This document shows, in pieces, positions 1-8,451 of a DNA stretch of 64,000 bases (position 1 is the stretch's first letter; each line of letters opens with the position of its first letter). Source of the stretch: Pseudomonas sivasensis (lineage in GTDB: Bacteria; Pseudomonadota; Gammaproteobacteria; Pseudomonadales; Pseudomonadaceae). The stretch covers positions 62,001 to 126,000 of the forward strand of contig NZ_JAAOWU010000016.1 of assembly GCF_013778505.1 (NCBI RefSeq). The letters are read 5' to 3'. The notes beneath the pieces are model-generated. The model was not told the origin of the DNA. It did not search any database and worked only from the letters and a program-made list of their open reading frames with translations. The position numbers were made by a program, and so were the translations under genes.

Positions 1-623
1 TTGTTATGCAGCTCTTCGCCGCCGACGATGATGCCCCACGGCACCAGGTTGGTCGCCGCGTCACGGCATTCGAAGTTGCGATAGCCCACGGCATGGCCCA
101 GGCCGTTGATTACGCCGGCGGCCCAGAACGGGATCCACATCATCTGGATCGCCCAGATGGTGATGCCGATGGTGCCGAACAGCAGGAGGTCGATTACGCC
201 CATGATCGCCACGCCCAGCAGCGGGTAGGGGGTGTAAATCTTGCGTTCGATCCAGTCATCCGGGCAGTTCTTGCCGTAGATGCGCAGGGTTTCGGGGTTT
301 TCGGCCTCGGCGCGGTACAGCTCGGCACCTTTGCGCAGCACCGTGGACAGGCCCTTGATCACAGGGCTGTGCGGGTCGTCGACGGTTTCGCACTTGGCGT
401 GGTGCTTGCGGTGGATAGCGGTCCACTCGCGGGTGTTCTGCGCCGTGGTCAGCCACAGCCAGAAGCGGAAGAAGTGTTTCAGGCCGGCATTGAGCTCCAG
501 GGAGCGATGGGCTGAATAGCGGTGCAGATAAACCGTGACCCCAACAATGGTCACGTGGGTCATCAACAGAGTGACTGCAACCAGTTGCCAGGCTGACAGG
601 TCAAGAAAACCGTTGTACCACAT
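1..623 (-). CDS. desA: Acyl-lipid/acyl-CoA delta-9 fatty acid desaturase, C-terminus cut by window edge
   Basis: Membrane di-iron desaturase that introduces a double bond into saturated acyl chains. The frame opens at an ATG at 623 (MWYNGFLDLSAW) and runs off the left edge after 207 codons. Two of the three histidine boxes are visible: HRYSAH at residues 34-39 and HRKHH at 71-75. The third (an LHNNHH-type box) appears to begin exactly at the edge, where the last residues read GEELHNN. Hydrophobic stretches flank the boxes as in the family. It lies divergent to the GGDEF/EAL gene, the arrangement of PA0286/PA0285 in P. aeruginosa, which supports the DesA assignment. The 166-bp gap to 790 holds both promoters. 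Confidence 0.9.
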   Translation of the reverse strand, partial: MWYNGFLDLSAWQLVAVTLLMTHVTIVGVTVYLHRYSAHRSLELNAGLKHFFRFWLWLTTAQNTREWTAIHRKHHAKCETVDDPHSPVIKGLSTVLRKGAELYRAEAENPETLRIYGKNCPDDWIERKIYTPYPLLGVAIMGVIDLLLFGTIGITIWAIQMMWIPFWAAGVINGLGHAVGYRNFECRDAATNLVPWGIIVGGEELHN

Positions 624-789
624 AGGCTGTTTGGCCCTCTGATAAAGAAAAAAATAGCACCCGCATTATCACTGGCTTTAAGGATAAAACCAGTCACCGT
701 TTCAGATAAGACTTACAAGGTGTTTCCTAATCTATAATCTCGGCGCGTTGTAGGACGATTCTGTTTTTTTAGTAAGGACTACTGGCCAT

Positions 790-2703
790 ATGCTGTTTTC
801 ATACCGAGGTGCCCTGCGTGTGGGGCTGGTATACCTGCTGGTTTCGATTGTGTGGCTCCAGCTCAGCAATCAGATATTGATCAACTTTCTCGATGAACGG
901 GGGGAGTTGGGGTATTGGCTGCAGATGCGCGGCTACGTGTGGGTGGCCCTGAGTGCCTTGGCCATTTACTTCTTATGCGCGCGCTTTGCCCGGGCCCAGC
1001 AGTTGCAGCAACCCCTGAAGGAAAACCTCGATCGGTTGCGCCAGGCGGCTGCGGTCTTCGACTGCACCCGTGAAGGCGTGTTGGTCACTGACACCAGGGG
1101 CCTGATCGTGCACGTAAACCGGGCATTCATGGAGATCACCGGCTACCAGCGCGCAGACGTCATGGGTCAGCAGCCCAGCCTGTTCAAGTCCGGGCGCCAT
1201 TCGTCGAATTTTTACCAGCAGATGTTCCAGACCCTGGAGCGCACCGGTGAATGGAGCGGAGAAATCTGGAACCGGCGCAAAAGCGGCGAGATTTATCCAC
1301 AGTGGCAAACCATCCGTGTGATTCACGATGACCAAGGCCACATCAGCCATTACGTTGCGGTGTTTTCCGACATCAGTGCCATCAAGGATTCCGAGCACGA
1401 GTTGGCGCACCTGGCGCATCACGATCCACTGACCGACCTGCCCAACCGCCTATTGTTCACCGACCGCGCCGAGCAGGCGCTGGCCTCGGCGCAACTGCAC
1501 AAACGCGGCTGCGCGCTGCTGTTGTTGGACCTGGACCACTTCAAGATTATCAATGACAGCCTTGGCCATAACGTCGGCGACCAGTTGCTCAAGCTGGTGG
1601 GCGAGCGGCTCAATACGCTGTTCGGCCCCGGTGTGACCCTGGCGCGACTGGGCGGCGATGAGTTCGCGGTGCTGGCGGAAAGTTATTCACAGGTGATGCA
1701 GGCGGCGGCATTGGCGCAGCGCATGCTGGACGTGATGAAGCAACCGTTCATCTTCGACGGTCATCAACTGTTTATCAGCGCCAGCATCGGCATCAGCCTG
1801 TTTCCCAACGATGCATTGAGCGCGGAACAACTGCTGCGCAACGCCGACTCTGCGCTGTTCAAGGCCAAAAGTGTGGGCCGCGAGGGCTATGCCCTGTACA
1901 CCGAAGAACTCACCGCCCACGCGCAGAACCGTGTGGAAATCGCCAGCGAACTGCGCCGCGCCCTCGACCAGCAGGAGTTGCGCGTCTACTACCAGCCTGT
2001 ACACGACCTGCAAGGCAGCCGTCTGGTCGGCGTCGAAGCCTTGGTGCGCTGGCAACATCCGGAACGTGGCCTGGTGCCTCCGGGCGAGTTCATCCCCATC
2101 GCCGAACGTACCGGTTTGATCGCCGATATCGACGCGTGGGTCTTGGAGCAGGCCTGCCGCCAGATGTGCCAATGGCTGGCCGATGGCGTGCTGCTGAGTT
2201 TTATTGCGATCAACGTGTCCAGCCGTCTGTTTGCCCGTCGCGAACTGTACGAGCAAGTCGCCCAGGTGCTGCACGCCACCGGCCTGGATCCGGCTTTCCT
2301 GGAGCTGGAAGTCACCGAGAGTGCAGTCATGGACGACCCCGAGGAAGCCCTGGAGCAACTGCATCGCCTGCGTGAGTTGGGCTTGCGCCTGGCCATTGAT
2401 GACTTTGGCACCGGCTATTCGTCCCTGCTGCGCCTCAAGCGCCTGCCGGTGCAGAAGCTGAAGATCGACCAGGGCTTTGTTGCCGGGGTGCCATGGGATG
2501 ACGACGACGCGGCGATTGTGCGCGTGGTGATCGCATTAGCGAAAAGTATGGGCATGCAGGTACACGCTGAGGGAATTGAGCAGATGGAACAGGCGAGGTT
2601 CTTGTTGGAGCAGGGCTGCGATTTGGGGCAGGGGTATTGGTTTGGAAAGCCGGTGCCGGCGCAGGACGTTGACTGGGACCGCGCGCCCACCATCCAGACT
2701 TGA
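790..2703 (+). CDS. Membrane-anchored PAS-GGDEF-EAL cyclic-di-GMP signalling protein
   Basis: A 637-residue c-di-GMP turnover protein. Two N-terminal membrane segments (about residues 10-30 and 46-64) are followed by a PAS sensor domain (about 85-200), a GGDEF domain with intact ARLGGDEF and an EAL domain (about 385-630). The EAL domain has EALVRW, EVTES, IDDFGTGYSS, KIDQ and AEGIE, so the phosphodiesterase residues look complete. The usual RxxD inhibitory site just before GGDEF reads GPGV. The family can make or degrade c-di-GMP; the intact EAL site suggests net degradation, as reported for the P. aeruginosa homologue PA0285, but that is inference. An AAGGA sequence lies 11 bases before the ATG. 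Confidence 0.93.
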   Translation: MLFSYRGALRVGLVYLLVSIVWLQLSNQILINFLDERGELGYWLQMRGYVWVALSALAIYFLCARFARAQQLQQPLKENLDRLRQAAAVFDCTREGVLVTDTRGLIVHVNRAFMEITGYQRADVMGQQPSLFKSGRHSSNFYQQMFQTLERTGEWSGEIWNRRKSGEIYPQWQTIRVIHDDQGHISHYVAVFSDISAIKDSEHELAHLAHHDPLTDLPNRLLFTDRAEQALASAQLHKRGCALLLLDLDHFKIINDSLGHNVGDQLLKLVGERLNTLFGPGVTLARLGGDEFAVLAESYSQVMQAAALAQRMLDVMKQPFIFDGHQLFISASIGISLFPNDALSAEQLLRNADSALFKAKSVGREGYALYTEELTAHAQNRVEIASELRRALDQQELRVYYQPVHDLQGSRLVGVEALVRWQHPERGLVPPGEFIPIAERTGLIADIDAWVLEQACRQMCQWLADGVLLSFIAINVSSRLFARRELYEQVAQVLHATGLDPAFLELEVTESAVMDDPEEALEQLHRLRELGLRLAIDDFGTGYSSLLRLKRLPVQKLKIDQGFVAGVPWDDDDAAIVRVVIALAKSMGMQVHAEGIEQMEQARFLLEQGCDLGQGYWFGKPVPAQDVDWDRAPTIQT

Positions 2704-2712
2704 AACGCATTC

Positions 2713-2808
2713 CAATGTGAGAGGGGGCTTGCCCCCGATTTCGGTGTGTCAGGCCGAACATTGGTACCTGATTCACCACCACCGGTGGCAAGCCCCCACC
2801 CGCATTTT
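2713..2808. repeat. Degenerate REPIN
   Basis: Paired inverted REP sequences: left arm GAGGGGGCTTGCCCCCGAT and a decayed right arm GGCAAGCCCCCACC, separated by a short loop. It matches the other REPINs here but has several mismatches, so it is probably an old copy. It lies directly after the GGDEF/EAL gene. Confidence 0.8.
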
Positions 2809-2891
2809 GGAACTTCACAAGGCGTTATTTCGGCGCTCGGGCGCAAAACCCTCTCGCAACCCCACGTCCCATCAGAAAATTCTTTCTGGTT

Positions 2892-2930
2892 ATATAAACA
2901 TTCTTAAATAGTATTTTTAAGAATATCTGC
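2892..2930 (+). promoter_or_regulatory. AT-rich promoter region with 9-bp inverted repeat upstream of oscA
   Basis: ATTCTTAAA (2900-2908) and TTTAAGAAT (2916-2924) form a perfect inverted repeat with a 7-base spacer in a very AT-rich stretch about 80 bp before the oscA start. Dyads of this kind are typical of LysR-type operators. Since oscA-sbp-cysTWA answer to sulfur supply in pseudomonads, CysB is the obvious candidate, but the assignment is inferred. Related ATTC/A-rich blocks precede other sulfur operons in the window. Confidence 0.5.
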
Positions 2931-3003
2931 GCTTATCTACTATCGCCCTACGCCGCAAGCAGTGCCGCCACTGCCAGGCACTATTCATTTAAGGAGCGAG
3001 ACC

Positions 3004-3186
3004 ATGAGCGCATCTCTACGTAGCGTCGACGGCCAGGACGAAGCAGCCATTTTGCGTGAGATCCAGAGCGCCCTGCGCGATCTGCGGTTTGGCGCGGTGG
3101 AAATCACTGTGCATAACGCCCAAGTGGTCCAGATCGAACGCAAAGAAAAATTCCGTCTGCAGAACCCGGGTAACAAACCGAGCTAA
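3004..3186 (+). CDS. oscA: OscA family small protein (DUF2292/YezD-like)
   Basis: A 60-residue protein. The ATG at 3004 was chosen because AAGGAG sits 7 bases upstream; a longer frame from 2962 has no ribosome binding site. The central part (FGAVEITVHNAQVVQIERK) is typical of the YezD/DUF2292 family, whose biochemical role is unknown. It sits immediately before sbp, as PA0284 does before PA0283. In Pseudomonas, oscA is linked to use of organosulfur compounds under sulfur limitation and to chromate tolerance, which fits its place at the head of the sulfate transport cluster. Confidence 0.85.
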   Translation: MSASLRSVDGQDEAAILREIQSALRDLRFGAVEITVHNAQVVQIERKEKFRLQNPGNKPS

Positions 3187-3251
3187 GCAACCGCGGCGAT
3201 AGACCCGTCACTATAAGAAAAAGCCAACACCCCAGAATTTCAGGAGCTTCT

Positions 3252-4262
3252 ATGTCGTCGATTCGCCGTTATGCCCTGGCCGCACTGGCCAGCGCCGTGT
3301 TTGCCGGTTCCGCTGTTGCCAAGGACTACGAGTTGCTCAACGTCTCGTACGACCCGACTCGCGAGCTGTACCAGGATTACAACGCTGAGTTCACCAACTT
3401 CTGGAAGCAGTCCCACCCTGGTGACACCGTTAAGATCCAGCAGTCCCACGGTGGTTCGGGCAAGCAAGGCCGGGCGGTGATCGACGGCCTGCGCGCCGAC
3501 GTAGTGACCCTGGCCTTGGCTGGCGACATCGACGAAATCGCCAAATTGGGAAAAACCCTGCCGGAAAACTGGCAGACCCGCCTGCCGGATGCGAGCACCC
3601 CGTACACCTCGACCATCGTGTTCCTGGTGCGTAAGGGCAACCCTAAAGGCATCAAAGACTGGGGCGACCTGATCAAGAAAGACGTTTCCGTGATCACGCC
3701 GAACCCGAAAACCTCCGGCGGTGCGCGCTGGAACTTCCTTGCTGCGTGGGCCTACGGCCTGAAATCCGGTGGCAGCGAAGCCAAGGCCCAGGAATACGTG
3801 AAAGAACTGTTCAAGCACGTGCCGATCCTCGACACCGGCGCGCGCGGTTCGACCATCACGTTCGTCAACAACGGTCAGGGCGACGTGTTGCTGGCCTGGG
3901 AAAACGAAGCCTTCCTGGCCCTGAAAGAAGACGGCGGCGCCGACAAGTTCGACATCGTTGTACCTTCCCTGTCGATCCTCGCAGAGCCGCCAGTGGCCGT
4001 GGTCGACAAGAACGCCGAGAAAAAGGGCAATACCGAGATCGCCACTGAATACCTCAAGCACCTGTACAGCCCGGCTGGCCAGGAGATTGCGGCGAAAAAC
4101 TTCTACCGCCCACGCGATGCAAAAGTAGCCGCCAAATACGCCCAGCAGTTCCCGAAACTGGACCTGGTGACTATCGACAAAGACTTCGGCGGCTGGAAAA
4201 CTGCCCAACCGAAATTCTTTAACGACGGTGGCGTGTTCGACCAGATCTACACGGCGCAGTAA
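3252..4262 (+). CDS. sbp: Periplasmic sulfate-binding protein
   Basis: A 336-residue solute-binding protein of the sulfate ABC importer. A Sec signal peptide (about residues 1-23, ending SAVA) precedes mature KDYELLNVSYDPTRELY, a family signature. SHGGSGKQ and the TPNPKTSGGARWN block are conserved ligand-loop motifs of sulfate/thiosulfate-binding proteins. CAGGAG lies upstream of the ATG. It is the first transporter gene of sbp-cysT-cysW-cysA; a short hairpin separates it from cysT, which would allow excess binding protein over membrane components. Confidence 0.96.
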   Translation: MSSIRRYALAALASAVFAGSAVAKDYELLNVSYDPTRELYQDYNAEFTNFWKQSHPGDTVKIQQSHGGSGKQGRAVIDGLRADVVTLALAGDIDEIAKLGKTLPENWQTRLPDASTPYTSTIVFLVRKGNPKGIKDWGDLIKKDVSVITPNPKTSGGARWNFLAAWAYGLKSGGSEAKAQEYVKELFKHVPILDTGARGSTITFVNNGQGDVLLAWENEAFLALKEDGGADKFDIVVPSLSILAEPPVAVVDKNAEKKGNTEIATEYLKHLYSPAGQEIAAKNFYRPRDAKVAAKYAQQFPKLDLVTIDKDFGGWKTAQPKFFNDGGVFDQIYTAQ

Positions 4263-4287
4263 GCCGAGAAATACACACCCACGGAGC

Positions 4288-4309
4288 CCGCATTCAACTG
4301 CGGGTTTTG
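4288..4309 (+). terminator. Short intra-operon terminator-like hairpin between sbp and cysT
   Basis: CCCGCA (4288-4293) pairs with TGCGGG (4300-4305) and is followed by TTTT. ACACAC/GTGTGT repeats on either side could lengthen the stem. The short T-run suggests partial termination, a usual way to lower permease expression relative to the binding protein. Confidence 0.55.
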
Positions 4310-4338
4310 TGTGTCAGTTCCGCTAACCAAGGACTCTT

Positions 4339-5157
4339 ATGTCGCGTCGTATTTCCCCCGTCATACCCGGCTTCGGGCTGACGCTGGGCTACACCGTGGT
4401 GTACCTCAGCCTGATCGTACTCATCCCCCTCGCGGCGATGTTTGTACACGCCGCTCAACTCACCTGGGATCAGTTCTGGAACATCATCTCCGCACCCCGT
4501 GTGCTGGCGGCGTTGAAACTGAGCTTCAGCACCGCGCTGTACGCCGCCCTGATCAATGGCGTGATCGGCACGCTGCTGGCCTGGGTGCTGGTGCGCTACA
4601 CCTTCCCCGGCCGCAAGATTATCGATGCGATGATCGACCTGCCGTTCGCGCTGCCCACCGCTGTGGCCGGTATCGCCCTGACGGCGCTGTACACGCCGAC
4701 CGGGCTGGTGGGCCAGTTCGCCGCTGACCTGGGCTTCAAGATCGCCTACAGCCCGTTGGGCATCACCCTGGCGCTGACCTTCGTGACCCTGCCGTTCGTG
4801 GTGCGCACGGTGCAGCCGGTACTCGCCGATATCCCCCGGGAAATCGAAGAAGCCGCTGCCTGCCTGGGCGCCAAGCCGTTGCAGGTGTTCCGCTACATCC
4901 TCGTCCCCGCGCTGCTGCCCGCCTGGCTGACCGGCTTCGCCCTGGCGTTTGCCCGTGGCGTCGGTGAGTACGGCTCGGTGATCTTCATCGCCGGCAACAT
5001 GCCGATGAAAACCGAGATCCTGCCGCTGCTGATCATGGTCAAGCTTGACCAGTACGACTACCGCGGCGCCACCTCCATTGGCGTGCTGATGCTGGTGGTT
5101 TCCTTTGTCCTGCTGCTGCTGATCAACTTGTTGCAGCGGCGCATCGAACGTCCATAA
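4339..5157 (+). CDS. cysT: Sulfate ABC transporter permease CysT
   Basis: A 272-residue inner-membrane permease with about six transmembrane segments. The binding-protein-dependent permease motif (EEAAACLGAKPLQVFRYILVP) faces the ATPase. The start MSRRISPVIPGFG is typical of CysT/CysU. It pairs with CysW to import sulfate delivered by Sbp, powered by CysA. The next gene starts 13 bp downstream in the same direction, so co-translation is likely. Confidence 0.95.
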   Translation: MSRRISPVIPGFGLTLGYTVVYLSLIVLIPLAAMFVHAAQLTWDQFWNIISAPRVLAALKLSFSTALYAALINGVIGTLLAWVLVRYTFPGRKIIDAMIDLPFALPTAVAGIALTALYTPTGLVGQFAADLGFKIAYSPLGITLALTFVTLPFVVRTVQPVLADIPREIEEAAACLGAKPLQVFRYILVPALLPAWLTGFALAFARGVGEYGSVIFIAGNMPMKTEILPLLIMVKLDQYDYRGATSIGVLMLVVSFVLLLLINLLQRRIERP

Positions 5158-5170
5158 GGAGGCGCGGAAC

Positions 5171-6043
5171 ATGTCCCAATCGTCTATTTCCGCCGCGTCC
5201 TCGGCCAACGCTGCCCGGCGTGGCAGTGCGGTGTCGCGACGTATCCTGATCGGCCTTGGCTGGCTGGTGTTTTTCCTGTTTTTGCTGCTACCGCTGTTTA
5301 TCGTGGTGTCCCAGGGCTTGAAGAACGGCCTCGGTGCGTTTTTCACCGCGATTCTTGAACCGGACGCGTTGTCCGCGCTGAAACTCACGGTGATCGCCGT
5401 GCTGATTTCGGTGCCGCTCAACCTGGTATTCGGCGTCAGCGCCGCCTGGTGCGTGAGCAAGTACTCGTTCCGTGGCAAGAGCATCTTGGTGACGCTGATC
5501 GACCTGCCGTTCTCGGTCTCCCCGGTGATCGCAGGCCTGGTCTACGTGCTGATGTTCGGCGCCCAGGGCCTGTTTGGCCCGTGGTTGCAGGAGCATGACA
5601 TCCAGATCGTGTTCGCCTTGCCCGGCATTGTGCTGGCGACCATCTTCGTGACTGTGCCGTTCGTGGCCCGTGAACTGATCCCGCTGATGCAGGAGCAGGG
5701 CACCCAGGAAGAAGAGGCCGCACGCCTGCTCGGCGCCAATGGCTGGCAGATGTTCTGGCATGTGACTGTGCCGAACATCAAATGGGGCCTGATCTACGGC
5801 GTCGTGCTGTGTACCGCGCGGGCCATGGGTGAGTTCGGCGCGGTGTCGGTGGTGTCCGGCCACATTCGCGGCGTGACCAACACCTTGCCGCTGCACGTCG
5901 AGATTCTCTACAACGAATACAACCACGTTGCCGCGTTTGCGGTGGCCAGCCTGCTGCTGATCCTGGCGCTCTTCATCCTGCTGCTCAAGCAGTGGAGCGA
6001 GAACCGTATCAACCGCCTGCGCAAAAGTGCCGGTGAGGAATAA
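5171..6043 (+). CDS. cysW: Sulfate ABC transporter permease CysW
   Basis: A 290-residue partner permease of CysT. It has an N-terminal cytoplasmic extension rich in Ser/Ala, then a transmembrane core and the EAA loop (EEEAARLLGANGWQMFWHVTVP). The C-terminal part with GEFGAVSVVSGHIRG is strongly CysW-like. AGGAGG lies 8-13 bases before the ATG, overlapping the end of cysT. The cysA start follows after 3 bp. Confidence 0.95.
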   Translation: MSQSSISAASSANAARRGSAVSRRILIGLGWLVFFLFLLLPLFIVVSQGLKNGLGAFFTAILEPDALSALKLTVIAVLISVPLNLVFGVSAAWCVSKYSFRGKSILVTLIDLPFSVSPVIAGLVYVLMFGAQGLFGPWLQEHDIQIVFALPGIVLATIFVTVPFVARELIPLMQEQGTQEEEAARLLGANGWQMFWHVTVPNIKWGLIYGVVLCTARAMGEFGAVSVVSGHIRGVTNTLPLHVEILYNEYNHVAAFAVASLLLILALFILLLKQWSENRINRLRKSAGEE

Positions 6044-6046
6044 GTC

Positions 6047-7027
6047 ATGTCGATCGAAGTCCGTAATGTCAGCAAGAACTTCAACGCCTTCAAGGCCCTG
6101 AACAGCATCAATCTGGATATCCAGAGTGGCGAGCTGGTGGCGTTGCTTGGCCCATCCGGCTGCGGTAAGACCACCCTGCTGCGCATCATCGCCGGCCTGG
6201 AAACTCCGGATGACGGCAGCATCGTGTTCCACGGTGAAGACGTCTCCGGCCACGACGTGCGCGATCGCAACGTCGGGTTTGTGTTCCAGCACTACGCGCT
6301 GTTCCGCCACATGACCGTGTTCGACAACGTCGCGTTCGGCCTGCGCATGAAGCCCAAGAACCAGCGCCCGAACGAAAGCCAGATCGCGGCCAAGGTTCAC
6401 GAGCTGCTGAACATGGTGCAACTCGATTGGCTGTCTGATCGTTATCCGGAACAACTCTCCGGTGGTCAGCGCCAGCGTATCGCCCTGGCCCGCGCCCTGG
6501 CGGTCGAGCCGAAAGTGCTGCTGCTGGACGAACCGTTCGGCGCCCTCGACGCCAAGGTGCGTAAAGAACTGCGCCGCTGGCTGGCACGCCTGCACGAAGA
6601 CATCAACTTGACCTCGGTGTTCGTGACCCACGACCAGGAAGAGGCCATGGAAGTTGCCGACCGTATCGTTGTGATGAACAAGGGCGTGATCGAGCAGATC
6701 GGCTCACCGGGCGACGTCTACGAAAACCCGGCCAGCGACTTTGTTTATCACTTCCTTGGTGACTCCAACCGCCTGCATCTGGGTGAAGACAAGCACGTGC
6801 TGTTCCGTCCCCACGAAGTGTCGCTGTCGCGCCATGAACTGGAAGATCACCACGCGGCCGAAGTGCGTGATATTCGTCCATTGGGCGCGACCACGCGGGT
6901 GACCTTGAAGGTCGAAGGCCAGACAGACCTGATCGAAGCCGAAGTGGTGAAAGACCACGACAGCCTGACCGGTTTGGCGCGGGGCGAAACCTTGTTCTTC
7001 AAGCCCAAGGTCTGGCAAAAAGCCTGA
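6047..7027 (+). CDS. cysA: Sulfate/thiosulfate import ATP-binding protein
   Basis: A 326-residue ABC ATPase. Walker A is GPSGCGKTT (about residues 36-44), the signature is LSGGQRQRIALARAL, Walker B is VLLLDEPFGALD and the switch histidine lies in FVTHDQEEAM. The C-terminal third is a regulatory TOBE-like domain, here slightly short for CysA. It energises CysTW and is the last gene of the operon, followed by a REPIN. Confidence 0.96.
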   Translation: MSIEVRNVSKNFNAFKALNSINLDIQSGELVALLGPSGCGKTTLLRIIAGLETPDDGSIVFHGEDVSGHDVRDRNVGFVFQHYALFRHMTVFDNVAFGLRMKPKNQRPNESQIAAKVHELLNMVQLDWLSDRYPEQLSGGQRQRIALARALAVEPKVLLLDEPFGALDAKVRKELRRWLARLHEDINLTSVFVTHDQEEAMEVADRIVVMNKGVIEQIGSPGDVYENPASDFVYHFLGDSNRLHLGEDKHVLFRPHEVSLSRHELEDHHAAEVRDIRPLGATTRVTLKVEGQTDLIEAEVVKDHDSLTGLARGETLFFKPKVWQKA

Positions 7028-7060
7028 TAACCCCGCATTACCTAATGTGAAAATAGGGCC

Positions 7061-7152
7061 AATGTGGGAGGGGGCTTGCTCCCGATAGCAGTGGGTCAGC
7101 TGATAAATATGTCACTGACCCACCGCCATCGGGAGCAAGCCCCCTCCCACAA
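7061..7152. repeat. REPIN
   Basis: Two inverted REP copies, GTGGGAGGGGGCTTGCTCCC and GGGAGCAAGCCCCCTCCCAC, separated by about 45 bases. It sits between the convergent cysA and Mpo1-like gene ends and can fold as one long hairpin. Confidence 0.93.
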
Positions 7153-7680
7153 TTAGACCTCTCTCGGCTTCAGATCGCGTCGAACCACCGGCCCCGAGCG
7201 CTCTTCAATCTGTTGTTTCAAGCCTTGCCGCAACCCCAGCAAAAACGCCACCTCCGCCACCACAAACAACGGCCCTACGATCAATCCCGACACATCATCC
7301 ACAAACGCCGGCTTCTTGCCTTCGTAGTAGTGCCCGACAAACTGAATCACCCAACCCACCACGAACATGCCGATGCCGCTGCTGAGCCACACCATCGTGC
7401 TCTGCGCCGCCAACTCATGCCCGGCCCATACCGACAAGCCCATCAGCACCGTCATCAGCACGCCCAGGGCCAGTTCCAGGCGCAGGTAAAACCACGCCGA
7501 AAACAACGCCACGATTACCGCCGGTGAAATCCATAGGCCTCCCACGGTCCATTCGGGACGCGACAGCAGCACGGCTACTGCCACCACAATCAGCGGGATA
7601 CCAATAAAGTGGCTGGCGATATTGCGCGGGTCGCGGTGGTAGGCGGCGTATTGACTGAGGTGGTCGACGAGGCTTTTCAT
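7153..7680 (-). CDS. Mpo1-like/DUF962 membrane protein
   Basis: A 175-residue integral membrane protein with about four hydrophobic segments. It starts at the ATG at 7680, preceded by AGGAGG at ideal spacing; a longer frame from 7710 lacks a binding site. The YxxYHRDPRNIASHFIGIPL motif near the N-terminus is the hallmark of DUF962/Mpo1. The yeast member is a 2-hydroxy fatty acid dioxygenase; the bacterial function is not established. It is divergent from the Crp/Fnr-type regulator. Confidence 0.85.
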   Translation of the reverse strand: MKSLVDHLSQYAAYHRDPRNIASHFIGIPLIVVAVAVLLSRPEWTVGGLWISPAVIVALFSAWFYLRLELALGVLMTVLMGLSVWAGHELAAQSTMVWLSSGIGMFVVGWVIQFVGHYYEGKKPAFVDDVSGLIVGPLFVVAEVAFLLGLRQGLKQQIEERSGPVVRRDLKPREV

Positions 7681-7763
7681 TGTTGTTCCTCCTGTAGGAT
7701 GTTTGATCATGCCCTGTCAGCCTGCGCCTGACTGTCAGCTGGGCGACAATCTTCGGAGTTCTC

Positions 7764-8450
7764 ATGGACGCAGAGAAATGGCACGCCCGCTTGGCCAGCG
7801 GCCATTGGTTCAGCCATCTGCCTGTAGATCTACAGCGTAGTCTGCTGGCGGCGGCGCGGCTGCGCACGCTCGCGGCGGGGCAGTGCCTGTTCAAGCGCGG
7901 CGACCCGCCTTGCGGCCTTTATGCGGTGCTGGAAGGTGCGGTGCGCATCAGCGCGGTGAATGCCCAAGGCAAGGAGGCAGTATTGAGCCTGGTGGAAACG
8001 CCTTACTGGTTCGGCGAAATCTGCCTGTTCGATAACCTGCCGCGCACCCACGATGCCCTGGCCATGGGGCCCTGCACGTTGTTGCAGGTGCCGCAGGCGG
8101 CGATGCTGGCCATCCTCGAAGACCATTCGGCGTATTGGCGCGATGTGGCCTTGTTGATGAGCCACAAACTGCGCCTGTCGTTGATCAATATCGAACAGAT
8201 GAGCCTGATGCCCGCGGCGGCGCGTCTGGCCCATCGGCTGCTGATGATCGCGCAGGGCTACGGCGAAATAGACCAGGCGCGCCGCACCTTGCAACTGCCC
8301 CAGGAGGACTTGGCCGCGATGCTGGGCCTGTCGCGCCAGACCACCAACAGTCTGCTCAAGGCGCTGGAGCAACAAGGCCTTATCGGCCTGAGTTACGGCG
8401 CGATTGAAGTGCTGGACCTGCGCGGTTTGCAGCAGGCCGCTGGTCTATGA
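7764..8450 (+). CDS. Crp/Fnr family transcriptional regulator
   Basis: A 228-residue regulator. An N-terminal cyclic-nucleotide-binding-type beta-barrel (about residues 20-135, FSHLPVDLQRSLL start, FGEICLFDNLPRTHDA) is followed by a dimer helix and a C-terminal winged helix (about 178-205, QEDLAAMLGLSRQTTNSLL). The FNR cysteine cluster is absent, so it is not an oxygen sensor of that type. The effector is unknown. It is transcribed away from the Mpo1-like gene and converges on the hydroxyisourate hydrolase-like gene with a 1-bp gap. Confidence 0.88.
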   Translation: MDAEKWHARLASGHWFSHLPVDLQRSLLAAARLRTLAAGQCLFKRGDPPCGLYAVLEGAVRISAVNAQGKEAVLSLVETPYWFGEICLFDNLPRTHDALAMGPCTLLQVPQAAMLAILEDHSAYWRDVALLMSHKLRLSLINIEQMSLMPAAARLAHRLLMIAQGYGEIDQARRTLQLPQEDLAAMLGLSRQTTNSLLKALEQQGLIGLSYGAIEVLDLRGLQQAAGL

Positions 8451-8451
8451 A

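Noticed and set aside
4294..6631. Long minus-strand open frames (396 and 447 codons) opposite cysT, cysW and cysA
   Set aside because: They are antisense to clear transporter genes, rich in His/Gln/Arg with no family motifs, and arise from the GC-rich third-position pattern.
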